Of a DNA stretch of 64,000 bases, positions 19,301-31,706 are shown piece after piece. Source of the DNA: Cladochytrium replicatum (Eukaryota > Chytridiomycota > Chytridiomycetes > Cladochytriales > Cladochytriaceae); contig JAHLKD010000016.1 in NCBI GenBank assembly GCA_025526935.1, forward strand, positions 372,001 to 436,000, given 5' to 3'. How positions within the stretch are numbered: position 1 is the stretch's first letter; the number at the start of each line of letters is the position of its first letter. The notes under the pieces are model-generated. The model saw only the letters and a list, made by a program, of their open reading frames with translations, ran no database searches and was not told the origin of the DNA. Both the position numbers and the translations under genes were made by a program.

Positions 19301-20970
19301 GTTTGCGCTATGGCGAAACAAACGATATGACTGGAAAGCGTTGTACCATTTTCGATACATTGAGCCAGCGCTTCAGCGTGAGCGACATCTCTTGAAGCAA
19401 ACGTTTCACGTATGGAAAGCCCAAGCTGCCTGCGATAGAGATGAGCGTCGTTTGGTTGAGGATGCCGTCGAATGGCGGCAGACCCAGCTTATCAAAACTG
19501 GCGTGACTGCATGGTTGAAAGTAAGATTTTGTCCCATATGTTATGAAGCGAAAATTTCTAAGCTTAAGATTAGTTTGCGGATGAGCAGCAGCGTTTGCGC
19601 AAAGATGAGACGATTCTGAGGCAGGCGACTTTAACCATAGAGAACTTCCACCGAGTCGAAAAGTTTGCCCGACGATGGTGGATGAAGACGTTAGCAAACA
19701 GAGAGAGGCGATCTGCCACCAGATCCATCATCGGAAAGCCATTTGAAAACAGCAGGATTCGAACAAGCGACGCTTCTCTGCAAATCCGACACTTCGCGGA
19801 TCGATCTTTTGTGAGCCAGTCTTCCTATGCAACAGAGGAGGGGAATAGAGGGGGGTGAGCTGAAAGATCAATGGCAAACATTAGTATGATATTAAAAATG
19901 CTTACAGACTCAAAGTGCAGCAAATGGATTTCAATTTCAGTGAAACGCTTCCGTTCGAACAGCCGATAGGGAGAAGTACCCTTGAAGGATTTTGTATCCC
20001 CACGTTTACAGCAAAGGCGGTGCGCAAGGCTGAACCGAAGTTACCTCCCTTCGTCTTTGATCCACATACAGGGCACTTTGTTCCGGTCCAGCAATTCACT
20101 CAACCAACAGGCAATGAAACTTTACCGCGGGGTGAAAATCCTGAGTCTGCGCGACGATACGAGGAAAGAAAGAAGGGGACTGCTTATCACGGCAATTGGG
20201 AACAAGGCCGATCGAATGCGACAGTGGTCCAAATTCTTCCTGGATCTACTACTCCAAGAGCGGGTTACTCAAAACCAAACGCGGAAAGCAAAGATCAAAG
20301 GGAGTTTGAGAACGACAAAAGCACGAAATCGGCAGCATCGATGGCCCCTGTTTCGGCAGATAGGCCAAATCCACCGGGATTAGCCACACACCTCGATGAA
20401 TCGGTGCCTGGCAATCACAACCGTATCGACGCTTTGCACACCTTCGAAGTTCGTGGAAATCCAGTTTCCGAGAATAGACAATCGATTCGATTAGATAAAT
20501 TGAAGCAATCTCAATTGAGAAGAATGCCTAGTGGGTCGCTTGAGTCGTTTCCTGATTTATTACCCGCTGTCGAAGAGGAGACTCTATCCAGCAATCACCG
20601 AATCAGCCAGTCATCAAGTCGTAACGATGGCAACCACATGGTCAGTTGCTCGATCCAAACGGATGACATCGTTGGGTCGTTATCAACACTGAGGCAAGAG
20701 CCTATGTATGTAGCTGCCGAGCAAAAAGTGAGACCAGACCAGCTTCTTAGTGAAATACGCTCGATCGAAGCAAAATTGCGATTATATAACATGATGAGGG
20801 AGTGTTATGAAGCGGACCAGGAAATGCTTAAGGTTGCAGACGACCAAGAGCAAGAAGTGGTGAGGTCAAGGATTCGAGATTATGAGGCGAAAGAGGCAGA
20901 AAGAAGAGCGGATATCGCATCACTCCAAAAGCAAATAAGGACACTTTTGATTCCAGCAACAGTACTGTAA
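16340..20970 (+). CDS. Sfi1-like centrin-binding repeat protein, many exons
   Basis: The translation is dominated by spaced L-x-x-x-F/A-x-x-W motifs, the signature of Sfi1 repeats. Each such helix binds one centrin to build spindle-pole or basal-body fibres. Examples: LLSAAFSGWKAFVLEE, YTKLFKYWKYAL, ILQNRYFQSWRARLL, MSNGFRAWIMFM, LKNYLNLWKERK, LLQRTFRTWRILFL, LARNVLLGWWNV, LKHVFADWRKRS, RAFKLWTVVQKH, LLKQTFHVWKAQA. I count at least fifteen. The start is ATG 16340. Repeats are carried on many short exons split by small introns; I did not fix every junction (the first donor is ambiguous near 16730-16762). The last exon begins about 19911 and encodes a Ser-rich region and a terminal coiled coil (IEAKLRLYNMMRECYEADQE). 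In a chytrid a basal-body role is likely, but inferred. Confidence 0.8.
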
Positions 20971-21116
20971 TTTAACACCTACAATATAGTAAATTATAAA
21001 GCGTTGAGCAGAAGACTTGAAGGGGATGTAGTGAAAGTAAGGCTCATTAAGGAGCTCAATCTTCACCATGTTGACCACAATCTCCTGTTGAACATTTCAA
21101 TCAGGGGAGCTACCTA

Positions 21117-22696
21117 TCAATCAAAATCAACGTGAACGATATTTCCCAGAGTTTGAGCATATTGTGATACCTGTTGACAGTTTGAATTTGCACGGATTTG
21201 AATTGCCTCCGGCAACCTAGATAAATGGGTTATAATTTGAATGCGCAGAGGAGGACGAATGCCTCACCATTGTTCTATTTTCTTAATCCGAGTATCGTGT
21301 CCAGGATGTGTGGACATGTACTCTGGAGCAACGCGGTCACCGTCGACGAGCTTCATTCTCTGTTCGAAGAATTCAATGACGGTAAGATTATGGGCTTACG
21401 GTCAACTGACCTCCCACATCGTCAGTGCAGCGCGAGGGTCAAAACATGCCGTAGCCATCAGCTTGAGACCAATATAATCCGCTTCTGTTTCGGCAATCCG
21501 TGAGAACGGGCGCTGGTAAACATCACTTAGCATCCCAGAAGAACAAAACAATCCCTCTACAGACCAATATCCCGTACTCTGAAATAGTCTGATCAAAGAC
21601 AATCCGGGGATCTATGATGAGGGAAAGTAGAAACTGAAGCATCAATAATCCCTTTGTGTACGACAGTTTTTCCGCAGAATGCCGTGCAACTTGATGTGCA
21701 ACCTGAAATTAATGTTTATGAGCATCAGGAAATCTATTTTTCTATGTAACCCACCTCGTGTCCAAGGACTGCGGCCATGCCATCTTCGTTTTGTACAATT
21801 GGGAGGATGCCAACGAATACAAAGATCTTGCCCCCTATGCGTAAGTTAACGAATGAGAGGAAGGATATTGGGGTCTCTTCTCATGCCTGGAAGGACGAAC
21901 GCGTTGCGCTGAGGACTGTCGATGACATGTACTTCCCATTTCAGATCGTCCATCCCTGCAACTGTGAACACATTAATATGTGTTTGGATCTGTAAGAGAG
22001 AAAGAATTTAACCTCGAATGATTCGTTCTGCGACCCGGCCAACGAAGCGAGAATAGGGGTGGTTTGGCGGCAGGATCTTCCCTCTAAACTCTTGCATGAT
22101 CTGAGAATATGCCTGGAGCGCGAAATATCTTGATTAGTGTCACATCTCATTTTCCGATCACTTATTGACTTCGTACCGTTCTTGCGAGTATTTGCTCCAC
22201 GTTCGGGCTAACATCGATGAACCTTCGGCGGCCCGAAATAGGAACTTCCTCAATATGCCTGAAGTAATAAACTCCTAGAGCACCAGAGATTCCAATGAAG
22301 ACCATAGTACGCGTTCGTAGCCACCATGGCCTCTCTGGCGATCGATACTCTGGTGAAACATGACAGTCAGATAGAAATGGCAAAAATGAGAAGTGACGAA
22401 CCGGGTTCTTCTCTTCCGTATTGCTCGTAGTACTGCTCAGAAGGAGATTCTTCTTCTATGCGAGGCTCTTGACGAGTCGATCGTCCAGGGAATTGCCGCA
22501 ATTGAGGTGCGGTTGCTGTGGGATATCTTGCCCGATATTCGTTCCATGCATCAACCCCAGGATTATTACGTGGCGATGAGATTCGTGTAGTCTCACGAAA
22601 TAGACGTTTCTGAATCTGCGGCGAGTTGTGAGCCGCAAGTGGTCGTAAATGATTGCGTAGCGCAGCCGAAAGGAATCTGAAGGACCAGGAGGACAT
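21117..22696 (-). CDS. OMA1: Mitochondrial metalloprotease OMA1
   Basis: M48-family zinc protease of the inner mitochondrial membrane, which cleaves OPA1/Mgm1-type and stress substrates. The start ATG at 22696 begins an Arg/Ser-rich presequence (MSSWSFRFLSAALRNHLRPL). Next comes one membrane segment (TMVFIGISGALGVYYF), then a mature domain with FVLPGGKIFVFVGIL, the zinc motif in VLGHEVAHQVARHSAEKLS (HExxH), the third-ligand region ETEADYIGLKLMATACFDPR and MSTHPGHDTRIKKIEQW. All are highly typical of OMA1. Several small introns; the last exon ends VHVDFD with TGA at 21119-21117. Divergent from the SNAPC4-like gene with only 33 bp between start codons. Confidence 0.93.
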
Positions 22697-22729
22697 GGTG
22701 GCGTAAGCGGTGCACAGCACTCGGGCAAA
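22697..22729. promoter_or_regulatory. 33-bp bidirectional start region (OMA1 / SNAPC4-like)
   Basis: The two ATGs face away from each other with 33 bp between them. Each promoter or 5' leader must therefore overlap the other gene's transcribed region, or the two share one core promoter. This rests on start codons at 22696 (minus) and 22730 (plus), both followed by coherent protein. Confidence 0.65.
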
Positions 22730-24792
22730 ATGGACTTGGAGGCACTTGAACGAACATTGGAGTTGAGCTTGAAGCTGCAGAATGGACTCGCGAAAATACT
22801 CGAGAATCTCAAGAAACGAGAAAGGAAAAATGCTTTAATGCAGGTGATCTATCCGCAACAAACCATCCTCCAGTATCTAACCCACTGCTTTCTGACGTCT
22901 TCACAGGAAGAAGTTAGCAAAATCATTCTCCAAATTGAAAGTTCTTCACGGAGAACGCTCGGATCCACATCGACCCGGCCGCTTTTTAGGGAGAAGTTCC
23001 CTCACTTCATCGATGAGCACAAACTAGTGAGTCGCTTATGTACGACATCAACCCCTACTGACCACTCTCGGCTTTGCGCTCCAGGTGCCTCCGCCAAATC
23101 ACGAAGCCATTCGCATTGTACCACTTGCGGAAAAACTAAAGGCATTGAGAGCTCCCTCGGAATGTATGTGTGGTTTACTTTAAGGGTTCAGAGTTTGGGA
23201 CAGCTTATCTTCATATTCAAGGGGCGACGTCAGAAGTAAAAAATCTAAGACGGGAAGTCATACGAGAAAACACGAAGATATAGTGGGCAATTAGTCGGCT
23301 TAACCAATCGCATATACCTTATCTTGCACTCACCTTTAACAGCCATAACTTCGGCCAGTCTCCCACCTTACTGATCCCAAGAGCTGAACTGGAATTCAGG
23401 CGGACAAAGCTGGACTGGGAAGTGATCGCAAAGCATGTACGGATCTCTTCCATGTACCATATTATTGGACTCAAAAATAGGTACAGTGTGGCTCTGTACG
23501 AACGGCGATGGGCTACAAACTTCGGTGGATCAATTTATTGCACCCTGAGATTGAACGAGGACCACTTACACCGGAAGAGTTTGAAACTGTGCAAACGATG
23601 GTTGAGATTACCAACGATTGGCGAGCGATAGCCGAAGCCCTCGGCGTAAGTTGGCTCTTACTGAGTCCCTTGATCTATGGCCGGATCCCAGCTTATGACT
23701 TTATTTTAGCCGACGAGGCGTGCCTGGCAAGTCTTTGCAGTGTATGCTACTCGCATTGCTGCATTCATGAAAGTGAGAAAGTCAGTTGATATAATATGGT
23801 TCTCTTATTTATAATTTCTGAATTCATATAATTCCTTTCTGCAGAGAATGGGACTCGGAAGAAGATCGATTACTGCAAGACGCAATCGCAAAGTATGGTA
23901 CAAAGTCATGGAAATTAGGTGAGGAGAGAGGTCCGTGCAAAGAAGGAATCTAATTTAAATGGTTCGATTTCCTCAGTCGCCGCTTGTGTGCCTTTGAGAA
24001 CGCCAACCCAGTGCCATACACGTCACACGATCCTATCAGGCAACAAAGGAGTCAAGCGTGGCAGGTGGCGAACAGAGGAAGATGAGGTACGAGTGCCGTC
24101 TTGTTTTGATCAGAATCTTCTTACTCCGCAATTCGTTATAGGCGTTATTAGCAGCAGTCAAGGTCCACGGCAGAGGAAAGTGGCTCAAAATTGCCGAACT
24201 TGTCCCGTCACGCAACGACTCGCAGTGCCGCGAGCGCTATGAAAACGTCCTGTGCCCAGATCTGAAGAAATCGCCTTTAGAACCCCATGTGAGTTTTGTT
24301 GTCACAGTGCTCTGTTGTTTCTGGCTGAACAAACCAACTTCATTTCCCCAGGAAGTGGAACAGCTTGCTCGGTTGGTTGCAAAGCACGGCGAGCGCCAAT
24401 GGGCAAAAGTGGCCAAAGAGTTTGAAGGCCGGACAGACAACTTTCTTAAACGGGCGTGGGTACAAATGAAAAAGAAAGGCCAGTTGCCCAGCGTTCCTCC
24501 AACGGACCAAACCGGAGATAATAATACCGCTGCATCGGCATCCACATCGATATCATCTTCGTCATTGACTCCACCAACCAGTTCGCAATCAACCTCCGCG
24601 ACAAGCTCGGCGACCCATTCTCCTCGGATCTCACAAGTTCGCAGAGGTGCTGAGCAGAGCTCGCCCCTTGGAAATGGGGAAGGCCAAACTGATCGGTCCA
24701 CTCATCAGGGTCCACGAACAAAGCCCTCCGTCCCTGGCATTCCACTAATTATCACAGCACGGAACCAGGTCACAGGGAAAAGAAATTGCTGA
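22730..24792 (+). CDS. SNAPC4-like Myb-repeat transcription factor
   Basis: It resembles the Myb subunit of the snRNA-activating complex (SNAPC4), which binds proximal elements of U-snRNA promoters. The N-terminus is a helical segment (LERTLELSLKLQNGLAKILENL) matching the region that contacts other subunits. Then follow several Myb/SANT units with regular Trp: KLDWEVIAKHVR, EFETVQTMVEITNDWRAIAE, EWDSEEDRLLQDAIAKYGTKSW, GRWRTEEDE with GRGKWLKIAELV (SRNDSQCRERYENVL), and EVEQLARLVAKHGERQWAKV. Early introns: 22842 to about 22906, then from 23029 to about 23086. The C-terminus is Ser/Thr-rich. Other multi-Myb factors (Bas1-like, general Myb) are possible; the number of repeats favours SNAPC4. Confidence 0.75.
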
Positions 24793-24902
24793 AAGACATT
24801 TCCAAAAATGATATTGCTGCACGACATTTCAATGGCATTCTGTCGTCAAATTATTAGAATAATACAGAAAGAAACAGATTTCGATAATAACACGGTGCAG
24901 AA

Positions 24903-27170
24903 TCACGAATACATTCCACCAAACTGGATCGCGGGGTAAGTCTCCACGATCTTTTGGTAGAGTTCCGGCTTGGTCCTCGACAGAGCGACGGGGTCCTCGG
25001 CCCTGTTCCACAGATCAGAAATTGCAGAAGGAGTTTGTACATGGGCAATACTCACAAGCAAACAAATGTTGCAGTAACTCCCGAATCAATGACGCCACTG
25101 AGAAGTCCAAACTCCGCAAGACCAATGAGCACTGCCCCAACGACCACGATAATCACACGCGCAGTTGCAGCTTCTCCCGCAATTCCATCTGAAAGATGAG
25201 AGTGAGTTATAATCCAACCTTCATGATATTTGTTGAGCTTACTTGCGCCGTTCGCAGCGTTGATGTACACATAGCCAAGCACGCCCGACAAGAAACCGCA
25301 CGAAAATGCCCCAACAGAAAACACGTTCGAAATCAAGCTGTCATTGCTGTTTACAAAGGCGAAATGAAATTATCAGTATTGGCGCAAAGTCGAAGTCGCT
25401 GGCCTCTTACATGATCGCGTCGATACCATGAGACTTCACTAAACGCCAGGTGTCCTTAGCGGCTGCGCAGAAATCTTTGCCTGATTATGTCATCATGAGT
25501 TTGTGATTAGGTAGCACGTTGAAATATTACCATACCGTAAATTGCAACTTGGGCATAGGCGTAAGTCTGTTGTCATGGTTAAATTCATGAATCTACATAT
25601 ATTAAGCAGCAACTTACGTTGAAATACTCGATCAGAGCTAGAAGAGAAAACTGCAAATTAGCTATTGTGAAGCTTTTGTAGATGGACACGTACATTCGAT
25701 CCAACTCAAGCAGCACTCAACGCATACAGCACAAATGGCACCACAGCTGTAGAGCGTAGCATTTAGAATGAGTCCAAAAGAGTCAAAAGAGAGCTTACAA
25801 GTTTCCTTCAGCAGCGTCCTGATTTGCAGCAGATCGCAAAAGAGTTCGAATCGTCTGAATCGACGAATTAGTACTTGATCTTGAAGTTCTTGTCTAGTCA
25901 ACTAACTCGAATGATTGCAATAATCAAGCTCCCAAAGCAAATCGAGCCAAAGCTGGTAGTAAGTGCCCTTTTCGCAGCGGCGAGCGTAGGGTTGCTAACT
26001 GGCACGGTGACTTCGCCGCCGGCAGCGCTAGTTCCCAAGAAGTAGTACGTCGCAAACAAGCCGCACACAGTGACGTGGATTGTGTTGTAAATGACCTGAG
26101 TTGTCCAGTAGAGCGAGAAAAGCATATAAACAACGATGATGTAGGTCTCGTAGGACACGGTCACACGTCCGCGAGACTCGGTTCTGGGCTGGTATCGCTG
26201 CACGATACCGATCAGGGAAAGGATCCAAGCTGCGTTGAACGCGGCAGATACGAGGAGTCCGAGAAGTCCAGTGAGTAGCGTAGCAGGGTATTTGTTGGTG
26301 ATAGCACAAACAGTTTTGAGCATGACCTTGAATCACTGTGAATACACCTATAGAAAGATCACGCTTTAACATACCTTTGCAAAGGGAATCCTGCTCCTCA
26401 TTGCAAAATACGATAGGGCATACAGGATGGCAAAAATTCCAATAATGATGCCAGCTACGTAAACTTTTTGCCAAATGTAGAACGCCGCCAATGCAAGCGA
26501 AATAAGAATGGATAAAAAGAAAGTGAACGTGATCATTTTCCCAGTAAACCTAAATTCTATTTAAGCGGCTGTCGTTTGAATATCCCTAAGAGCACTAACC
26601 TCTGCATCAGCGAGTAGTAAAGGATACTGAAAATCCCGGAAACGCCCACTGCAATTCCAATCGAGATTCCGATTTCTTGGGCACTGAAAGAGATAGAGTT
26701 GGAGGTTGTGGGAGGCGGCTTTTGGAGGATTGGGATGATAGTAGAAAGCCCCAGGTAGAAAATGAATGCAATTCCCGCCAGATGGACGAGGAAGAGGATC
26801 GTAGCCCAGATATCTTTAAATTTGGGGCTCTACAGGACCATGTCAGCTTGTAAATCAGCCAAAGCTTTGACCTTCCACTAGCGATACCTTGTTGATCTTC
26901 TGTGCTCCAGAGCTCTGAACATCTGGTGGCGGCGGTGGGTAGTATTGCTGATGCTGAGGTGCGTACGCTGGGGCAGCGTATGGCTGGGAGTACGGATCTG
27001 GAGGAGCGTATCCCTGTGGCTGCTGTGAGTAATATGGCTGCTGGGGCAAAGCATAAGGTTGGTAGTGCTGCTGTTGCTGCTGGCTGTAGCCTGGTGAGGG
27101 TTACAAGTGAGCGGGAAGACACAATAGAAGTTGCGATAACTGTACCCTTTCCGTCACCGTAGTACGACAT
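24903..27170 (-). CDS. PNS1: PNS1/choline transporter-like (CTL/SLC44) membrane protein
   Basis: Multi-pass plasma-membrane protein of the CTL family. Fungal Pns1 function is not settled. The ATG at 27170 starts MSYYGDGKG. A short intron follows, then a Gln/Tyr/Pro-rich cytosolic N-terminus. From about 26820 down come successive membrane segments: FKDIWATILFLVHLAGIAFI, IGISIGIAVGVSGIFSILYY, ISLALAAFYIWQKVYVAGII, then LLTGLLGLLVSAAFNAAWIL, YIIVVYMLFSLYWTTQVIYN, and the late conserved KAALTTS-type loop (KRALTTSFGSICFGSLI). The C-terminus has the family's typical ending with D-P before a P-x-L-Y-x-K motif (GEDPVALSRTKPELYQKIVE). TGA at 24905-24903. At least eight introns. Convergent with the SNAPC4-like gene, 110 bp apart. 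Confidence 0.88.
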
Positions 27171-27670
27171 GTCGAGTCCTCTGTTCTCTTCTTGGCAAGT
27201 CCCGCAGAAGATCTAAGTGTTGCGGATGTTACCACGCGAAGGTGGCGCACGATATTGTTCTTTAATCACCCAAGAGCAGCCAGCACGAGAATTTTTAGGT
27301 GTGCCGATAACTTTAACCCCCCGAACCAATGTTTCCTTGCAAAGTTCGCTTCCGATGACGCTGCTATTGTTATCAAGACTTTCCGCATACGAACGTGAGA
27401 ACTTTGCATTATGGCTAGTTAGGACTCGATTTGTAGGGCCGAAAACTGAATATAAATTGTGCTTCAGAATCGGAAGCCAACCTGATCTGGTTCGCAAAGC
27501 TTCCGCTCAGATAAACCCCTTGACGGAGCACTCTATTCATATGCGGCTCTCACACACAGAGATATTACCTAATAGATGAGTCCATCATGCTTGCACACTT
27601 GTAAAACCACTTGGAAAATTAAAAATGGCAGCTTAGAAGCTCGAAACATAATAGAACCAATTCCAGATCA
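27171..27670. other. 500-bp intergenic region, nothing recognised
   Basis: This lies between the PNS1 start and the end of the PC-esterase gene. Open frames exist on both strands (one spans 27213-27497, minus) but none shows family features, a usable ATG and splice context together. Confidence 0.5.
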
Positions 27671-29085
27671 TCAGTATCCTATCTGCAGCTGCATCAAAAG
27701 GTTGAACAATAGGTGTGCAATGGTGTCGAGTGGACCGGGAAGGCACCAGTGACTAATGGAGCACAGATCAGTAAGTATCAAATGAAGTGTAGCATTCCCT
27801 TACAGGCAATCGTTTTTGAACCCTTCAATATGGCCATCAGGCCGGTACATCAACATGGTTGTGTTGAGGATATAGAACCGATCCTTCAATGTGGGAATAT
27901 TGCGAGAGATGCTTAACCAGTGCTCTTGCGCATAAACGGCCTCCAACCACATGTACTTCTCATTGGGTCGCTTGAAAGTTGCGAGTTGGTCTCGCGTAAT
28001 TGGTTTTCGGTAGTTTGAACAGCCTAAGTGTCCCATTGGGGCCATCTACACAAAGCAAGAGAACCCAAATTCAAAGACTGGAGCGGCGGATCAAAATACA
28101 TGAGTTTACCATATAGATGATGAGGCCGCCGAAGTTTTTGGAAAGGTATGTCAAAACGTTCTCGACCATTTCAGGATAGCGCTCGAACTGCGGATCTTCC
28201 TTCCTCCAGTGATGCCCAACAGAAATTACTAGTGTGTTGTAATCCTTAATCATGCTGGTCCACTCGTAGTTTCTGGATTCACGGTGCTGTGCGACTTGGC
28301 CCTCTGGACAAACCAAGCCAGACGGTGCAGTTTTGGGAGCCAATTCGCAGTTGGTTCCATTGTGCCGACATTGGCAAAAGCGGTAATGATCCGGCGGCAT
28401 CGGTTTTGTTGTGCTGATCCGAGATCATTGAGTTCAAGAAGTTATGAGATCGGTTAAGACTTACTGATAGTCCACCAGCGTGCAACTTCTTGTCCAGTTC
28501 AGCGGCACGCCCGAAAGGACGGACATCGAGTAAGAGAGCTCCTCTAAGAGCGAATCTCCAATGAACAAGATCTTCCTCTTTGTCAATATGCGTGCTTGCA
28601 TCTCAAGTGGGTAGAACGGGAAAAGTTCACACGATGATGGATACCAGTTCCACTGGAGCACCTCCGAACGGTTGGGACGACAGTAATACTTGAAATCGCG
28701 TGGAGTGTCGTGGCCATAGGCATATCTTATGAGGATTATAAGGATAATTCAGGGAAACTGGTGTATGAGCTTACTGATTCCAGCGGTCTCGGATATGATC
28801 TGCATTGCAGGTCTGTCTCCAGTCACCGCGAGTGTAGCCCAAATCTGTCTTAATATTGCACAGTCTACTGCTCCCGCGGTACCCGAGCCCGTCCAAATAT
28901 TTACACCTGTACGACTCCGTGGGGATCGGTGTTGCTATGAATGCTGTTGGGCGTTGCGAGCCTTGAATCAGCAGATCCAGCGTGTAGAACACAAAAACAA
29001 AGCATATTGCTATCAGAGCACCATTCGATCGCGTGGGTAGTGCAATGATGGGTCGCTTGATGTCCATCTTCGACTTCGAGTCCAT
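27671..29085 (-). CDS. PC-esterase-type type II membrane protein
   Basis: The ATG at 29085 starts a short basic cytosolic tail. One membrane anchor follows (ALIAICFVFVFYTLDLLI), then a lumenal domain, so probably a Golgi type II protein. Catalytic-type motifs of the PC-esterase/trichome-birefringence (TBL) family are present: KILFIGDSLLEELSYSM (GDS with nucleophile Ser) and, in the last exon, a D-C-x-H-W-C-L-P-G-P motif supplying the Asp and His. Others are RSEVLQWNWYPSSCELF and LVISVGHHW. Introns: about 28771-28724, 28466-28412 and 28108-28047, and a last one at 27801-27747 that must be spliced to reach the DxxH motif. Family members acetylate or deacetylate polysaccharides or glycans. The substrate here is unknown. 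Confidence 0.82.
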
Positions 29086-29185
29086 TTCCCAAGACGCGAT
29101 TCCTCAATGCGTTTCCGTGCGGCTTGGGTGGTTGGGCCAAAATTTGTAAGAACACGTAAGCCGAAGGGAAGCAAGAAAGTGCAGA
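29086..29185. promoter_or_regulatory. 100-bp divergent promoter (PC-esterase / NPL4)
   Basis: A 100-bp gap between the minus-strand start at 29085 and the NPL4 ATG at 29186. No specific motif identified. Confidence 0.5.
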
Positions 29186-31496
29186 ATGGTGAGGATTGCA
29201 GGGTTGTATGCACCATTGTCTGGCTAAAGCATTCGGCGTGATCATCAATCATGAAAAGATCATTCGTGTCCGTACACCGCAGAAGCAGCACAGAGTGGAG
29301 CTGGACGCTTCTAGTGACATTGCCGTCTTGAGGAAAAAGGTAAGGAATTCCTCGTTTAGTTTACCCTCAATATTAAAACATTCTTTCAGATCTCGGAACT
29401 TCTTTCCGTACCACCGGATGCCTTCCAACTGACTAGAGACCCGAAGGGCAATCAACTTGTGGTTCAAAGCGTGGGCGTCACCGTTGCCGCGTTGGGCCTC
29501 AGGTAGTTTAGAGCTCCGTTAATCTAACCCGCACTTTTAATGTACTCCTGACGTCGATAGGAATGGAGACCTTATTTTTGCCACTCCCAGCTCAGCTGCA
29601 GGAACAACCAATGCTGCGACAGCAACCACTCCAGAAACTGAAAAGGTTCCACCTCGCCTTGTAGATCAGGACCCCGTTGATGATTACCTTGAACGACAAA
29701 CCGGCCAAATAAAGCGCAGCGCAAGTCCGCTGTAAGTGGTTGTGACAAGTGGTTTTTGGCGGTTGACTGATGATTGTTGAATCCAGCTGCAAGCACGGCG
29801 CTTTGGGAATGTGCGATTATTGTATGCCTCTTGAGCCGTACGATGCGAAATATTTGGAGGAAAACAAAATCAAGCATATGTCGTTCCATGCCTACCTTCG
29901 AAAAATGATTACCCAAAACAAAACACCTCCCCCAGGATCGCAGCATTTTATTCCTCCCCTCGATGTTTTGGATCTGTCTGTGAAGATTCCGTGTCCGTCA
30001 AAGTCGCACGAGCCTTACCCGGCAGGAATTTGCACAAAGTGTCAGCCGTCGGCCCTCTCACTTCAGAGCCAGGTTCGACCAACGGATCGTTTATCTAAAG
30101 CGATTTAGCTAATTATGAGCGCAGAGCTTTAGGCTAGTTGATCACATCGAATTCGAGACACCGAGCCTGATTGAGAATCTCCTCCAGTTCTGGAGGTCGA
30201 CCGGATATCAGCGATTCGGCTATCTTTACGGACGATTTGAACCCTACTCCGAGGTACCACTTGGCGTGAAGGCGGTTGTTTCGGCAATTTATGAGCCCGA
30301 CCAAGCTGGTGCGAAGGACGGAATTCAAATTAACATGGAGGACCCACAAAATGCCAACGTTGACGAACTCGCTAAGCTTCTGGGTCTCACACGGGTGTGT
30401 CGATAGAGAATTTGGTATCTTTATATCATGTCCTAATCTGCAGAACTATTCTAGGTTGGAATGATCTTTACCGATTTGACAGATGATGGAACTAGCACGG
30501 GAAAGGTCATTTGCAAGCGTCATTCGGAGTCATACTTCCTTTCATCTGCCGAATGCATATTTGCCGCACAGCAACAATCCCAGCATCCGGTGAAATCGCG
30601 GTTTTCTGAGACGGGTAACTTCGGGTCCCGCTTTGTAACATGTGTGGTGTCTGGAAATGAAGAGGGAAATATCGATATCTCCTCCTTCCAAGTATCAAAC
30701 ACGTGCATGGCGATGGTGAAGGCCGGTATTATCGAGGCATCGGTGAATCCGTCTCTAATGCGTGTCAAGGAGTCCACTTCAAAGCACTATGTCCCAGACG
30801 TATTCTTCAAGTACAAGAATGAATACGGGATCATGGTGCAAGAAGCAGCAAAACCCACCTTCCCCATTGAGTACTTGTTGGTGGCGGTTAGTGGAAAGGA
30901 GGATCTGGGTTAATGCATTGCTTACTCATTGTTCACCGCACCAGGTTACCCATGGTTTTCCGGCGAATCCTTCCCCAATGTTCATCTCGTCGCCTTCGTT
31001 TCCGATTGCCAACCGCCAAGCAATAGGGGTTTCTCAAACGATGGATGCATTGAAGTCTCATCTTCACTCGAACAGTTCGCTTGCGACAGCGCTCTCCGAC
31101 TTCCACGCCCTTTTGTACCTCAAAGAATCACATATTTTGGAGAAGGTAGTATACTTTTTCCTGTTTGGAAGAACAAGTACTTAAGCAGATTGGATACAGG
31201 ATGATATCGCGTTGGCTGCTGAGGTTGCGCGTACCAAGGCAACCGAATCTGAGGTCGCGCTTACTTCTCGGGGTTCTTGGAGGACGCTCATTACCATTTT
31301 GGGCGAAGGCTCGGATCCAATGCAAACTGACGAGCTGCCTGGAAGAGGTGGAAGTAGCAGTACTAGCGGAGGGCGTGGAGTTAGTGCAGGAGCAGGGACC
31401 AGCAGTGCATCTTGGGCTTGTGAGCACTGCACATTTGTAAATGTTGGGACTGCATCCAGTTGTGAGATGTGCGGACTTCCGAGAGATGGCAGATGA
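29186..31496 (+). CDS. NPL4: NPL4, ubiquitin-recognition cofactor of Cdc48/p97
   Basis: With Ufd1 it recruits Cdc48 to ubiquitinated substrates (ERAD and others). The first exon appears to be just the ATG at 29186-29188. A GTGAGG donor (29189) and AAG acceptor (29258) lead to [15 protein letters not shown], the start of the ubiquitin-like N-terminal domain. Then comes the zf-NPL4 region ([39 protein letters not shown]) and the MPN-like NPL4 domain ([52 protein letters not shown]). At the end is an NZF-type zinc finger, [20 protein letters not shown], with four Cys in CX2C..CX2C spacing. This finger is present in animal Npl4 and absent from budding yeast. About seven introns. Confidence 0.95.
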
Positions 31497-31706
31497 TCGA
31501 AACACATAAAAGTGGATATTTGAATGTTTAAAAAATGAACAAAACCTGAACCTTTGTTCGCGTTCAGCCACTGTGACAATTTTAGTGTTAGTGGGGTCCA
31601 CGCTAGTGTCCCAGTCAAGCGATTCAACGGTGGGTGTAGAAATAAGCTTGGGCGGTGCATGTAATCTCACATTCTTATATTCTAGCCCGACGTACTGCCA
31701 AAGCGC

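Noticed and set aside
27213-27579. Overlapping 95- and 120-codon open frames on both strands
   Set aside because: Neither has an ATG at its proposed start nor any recognisable motif; intergenic by context.
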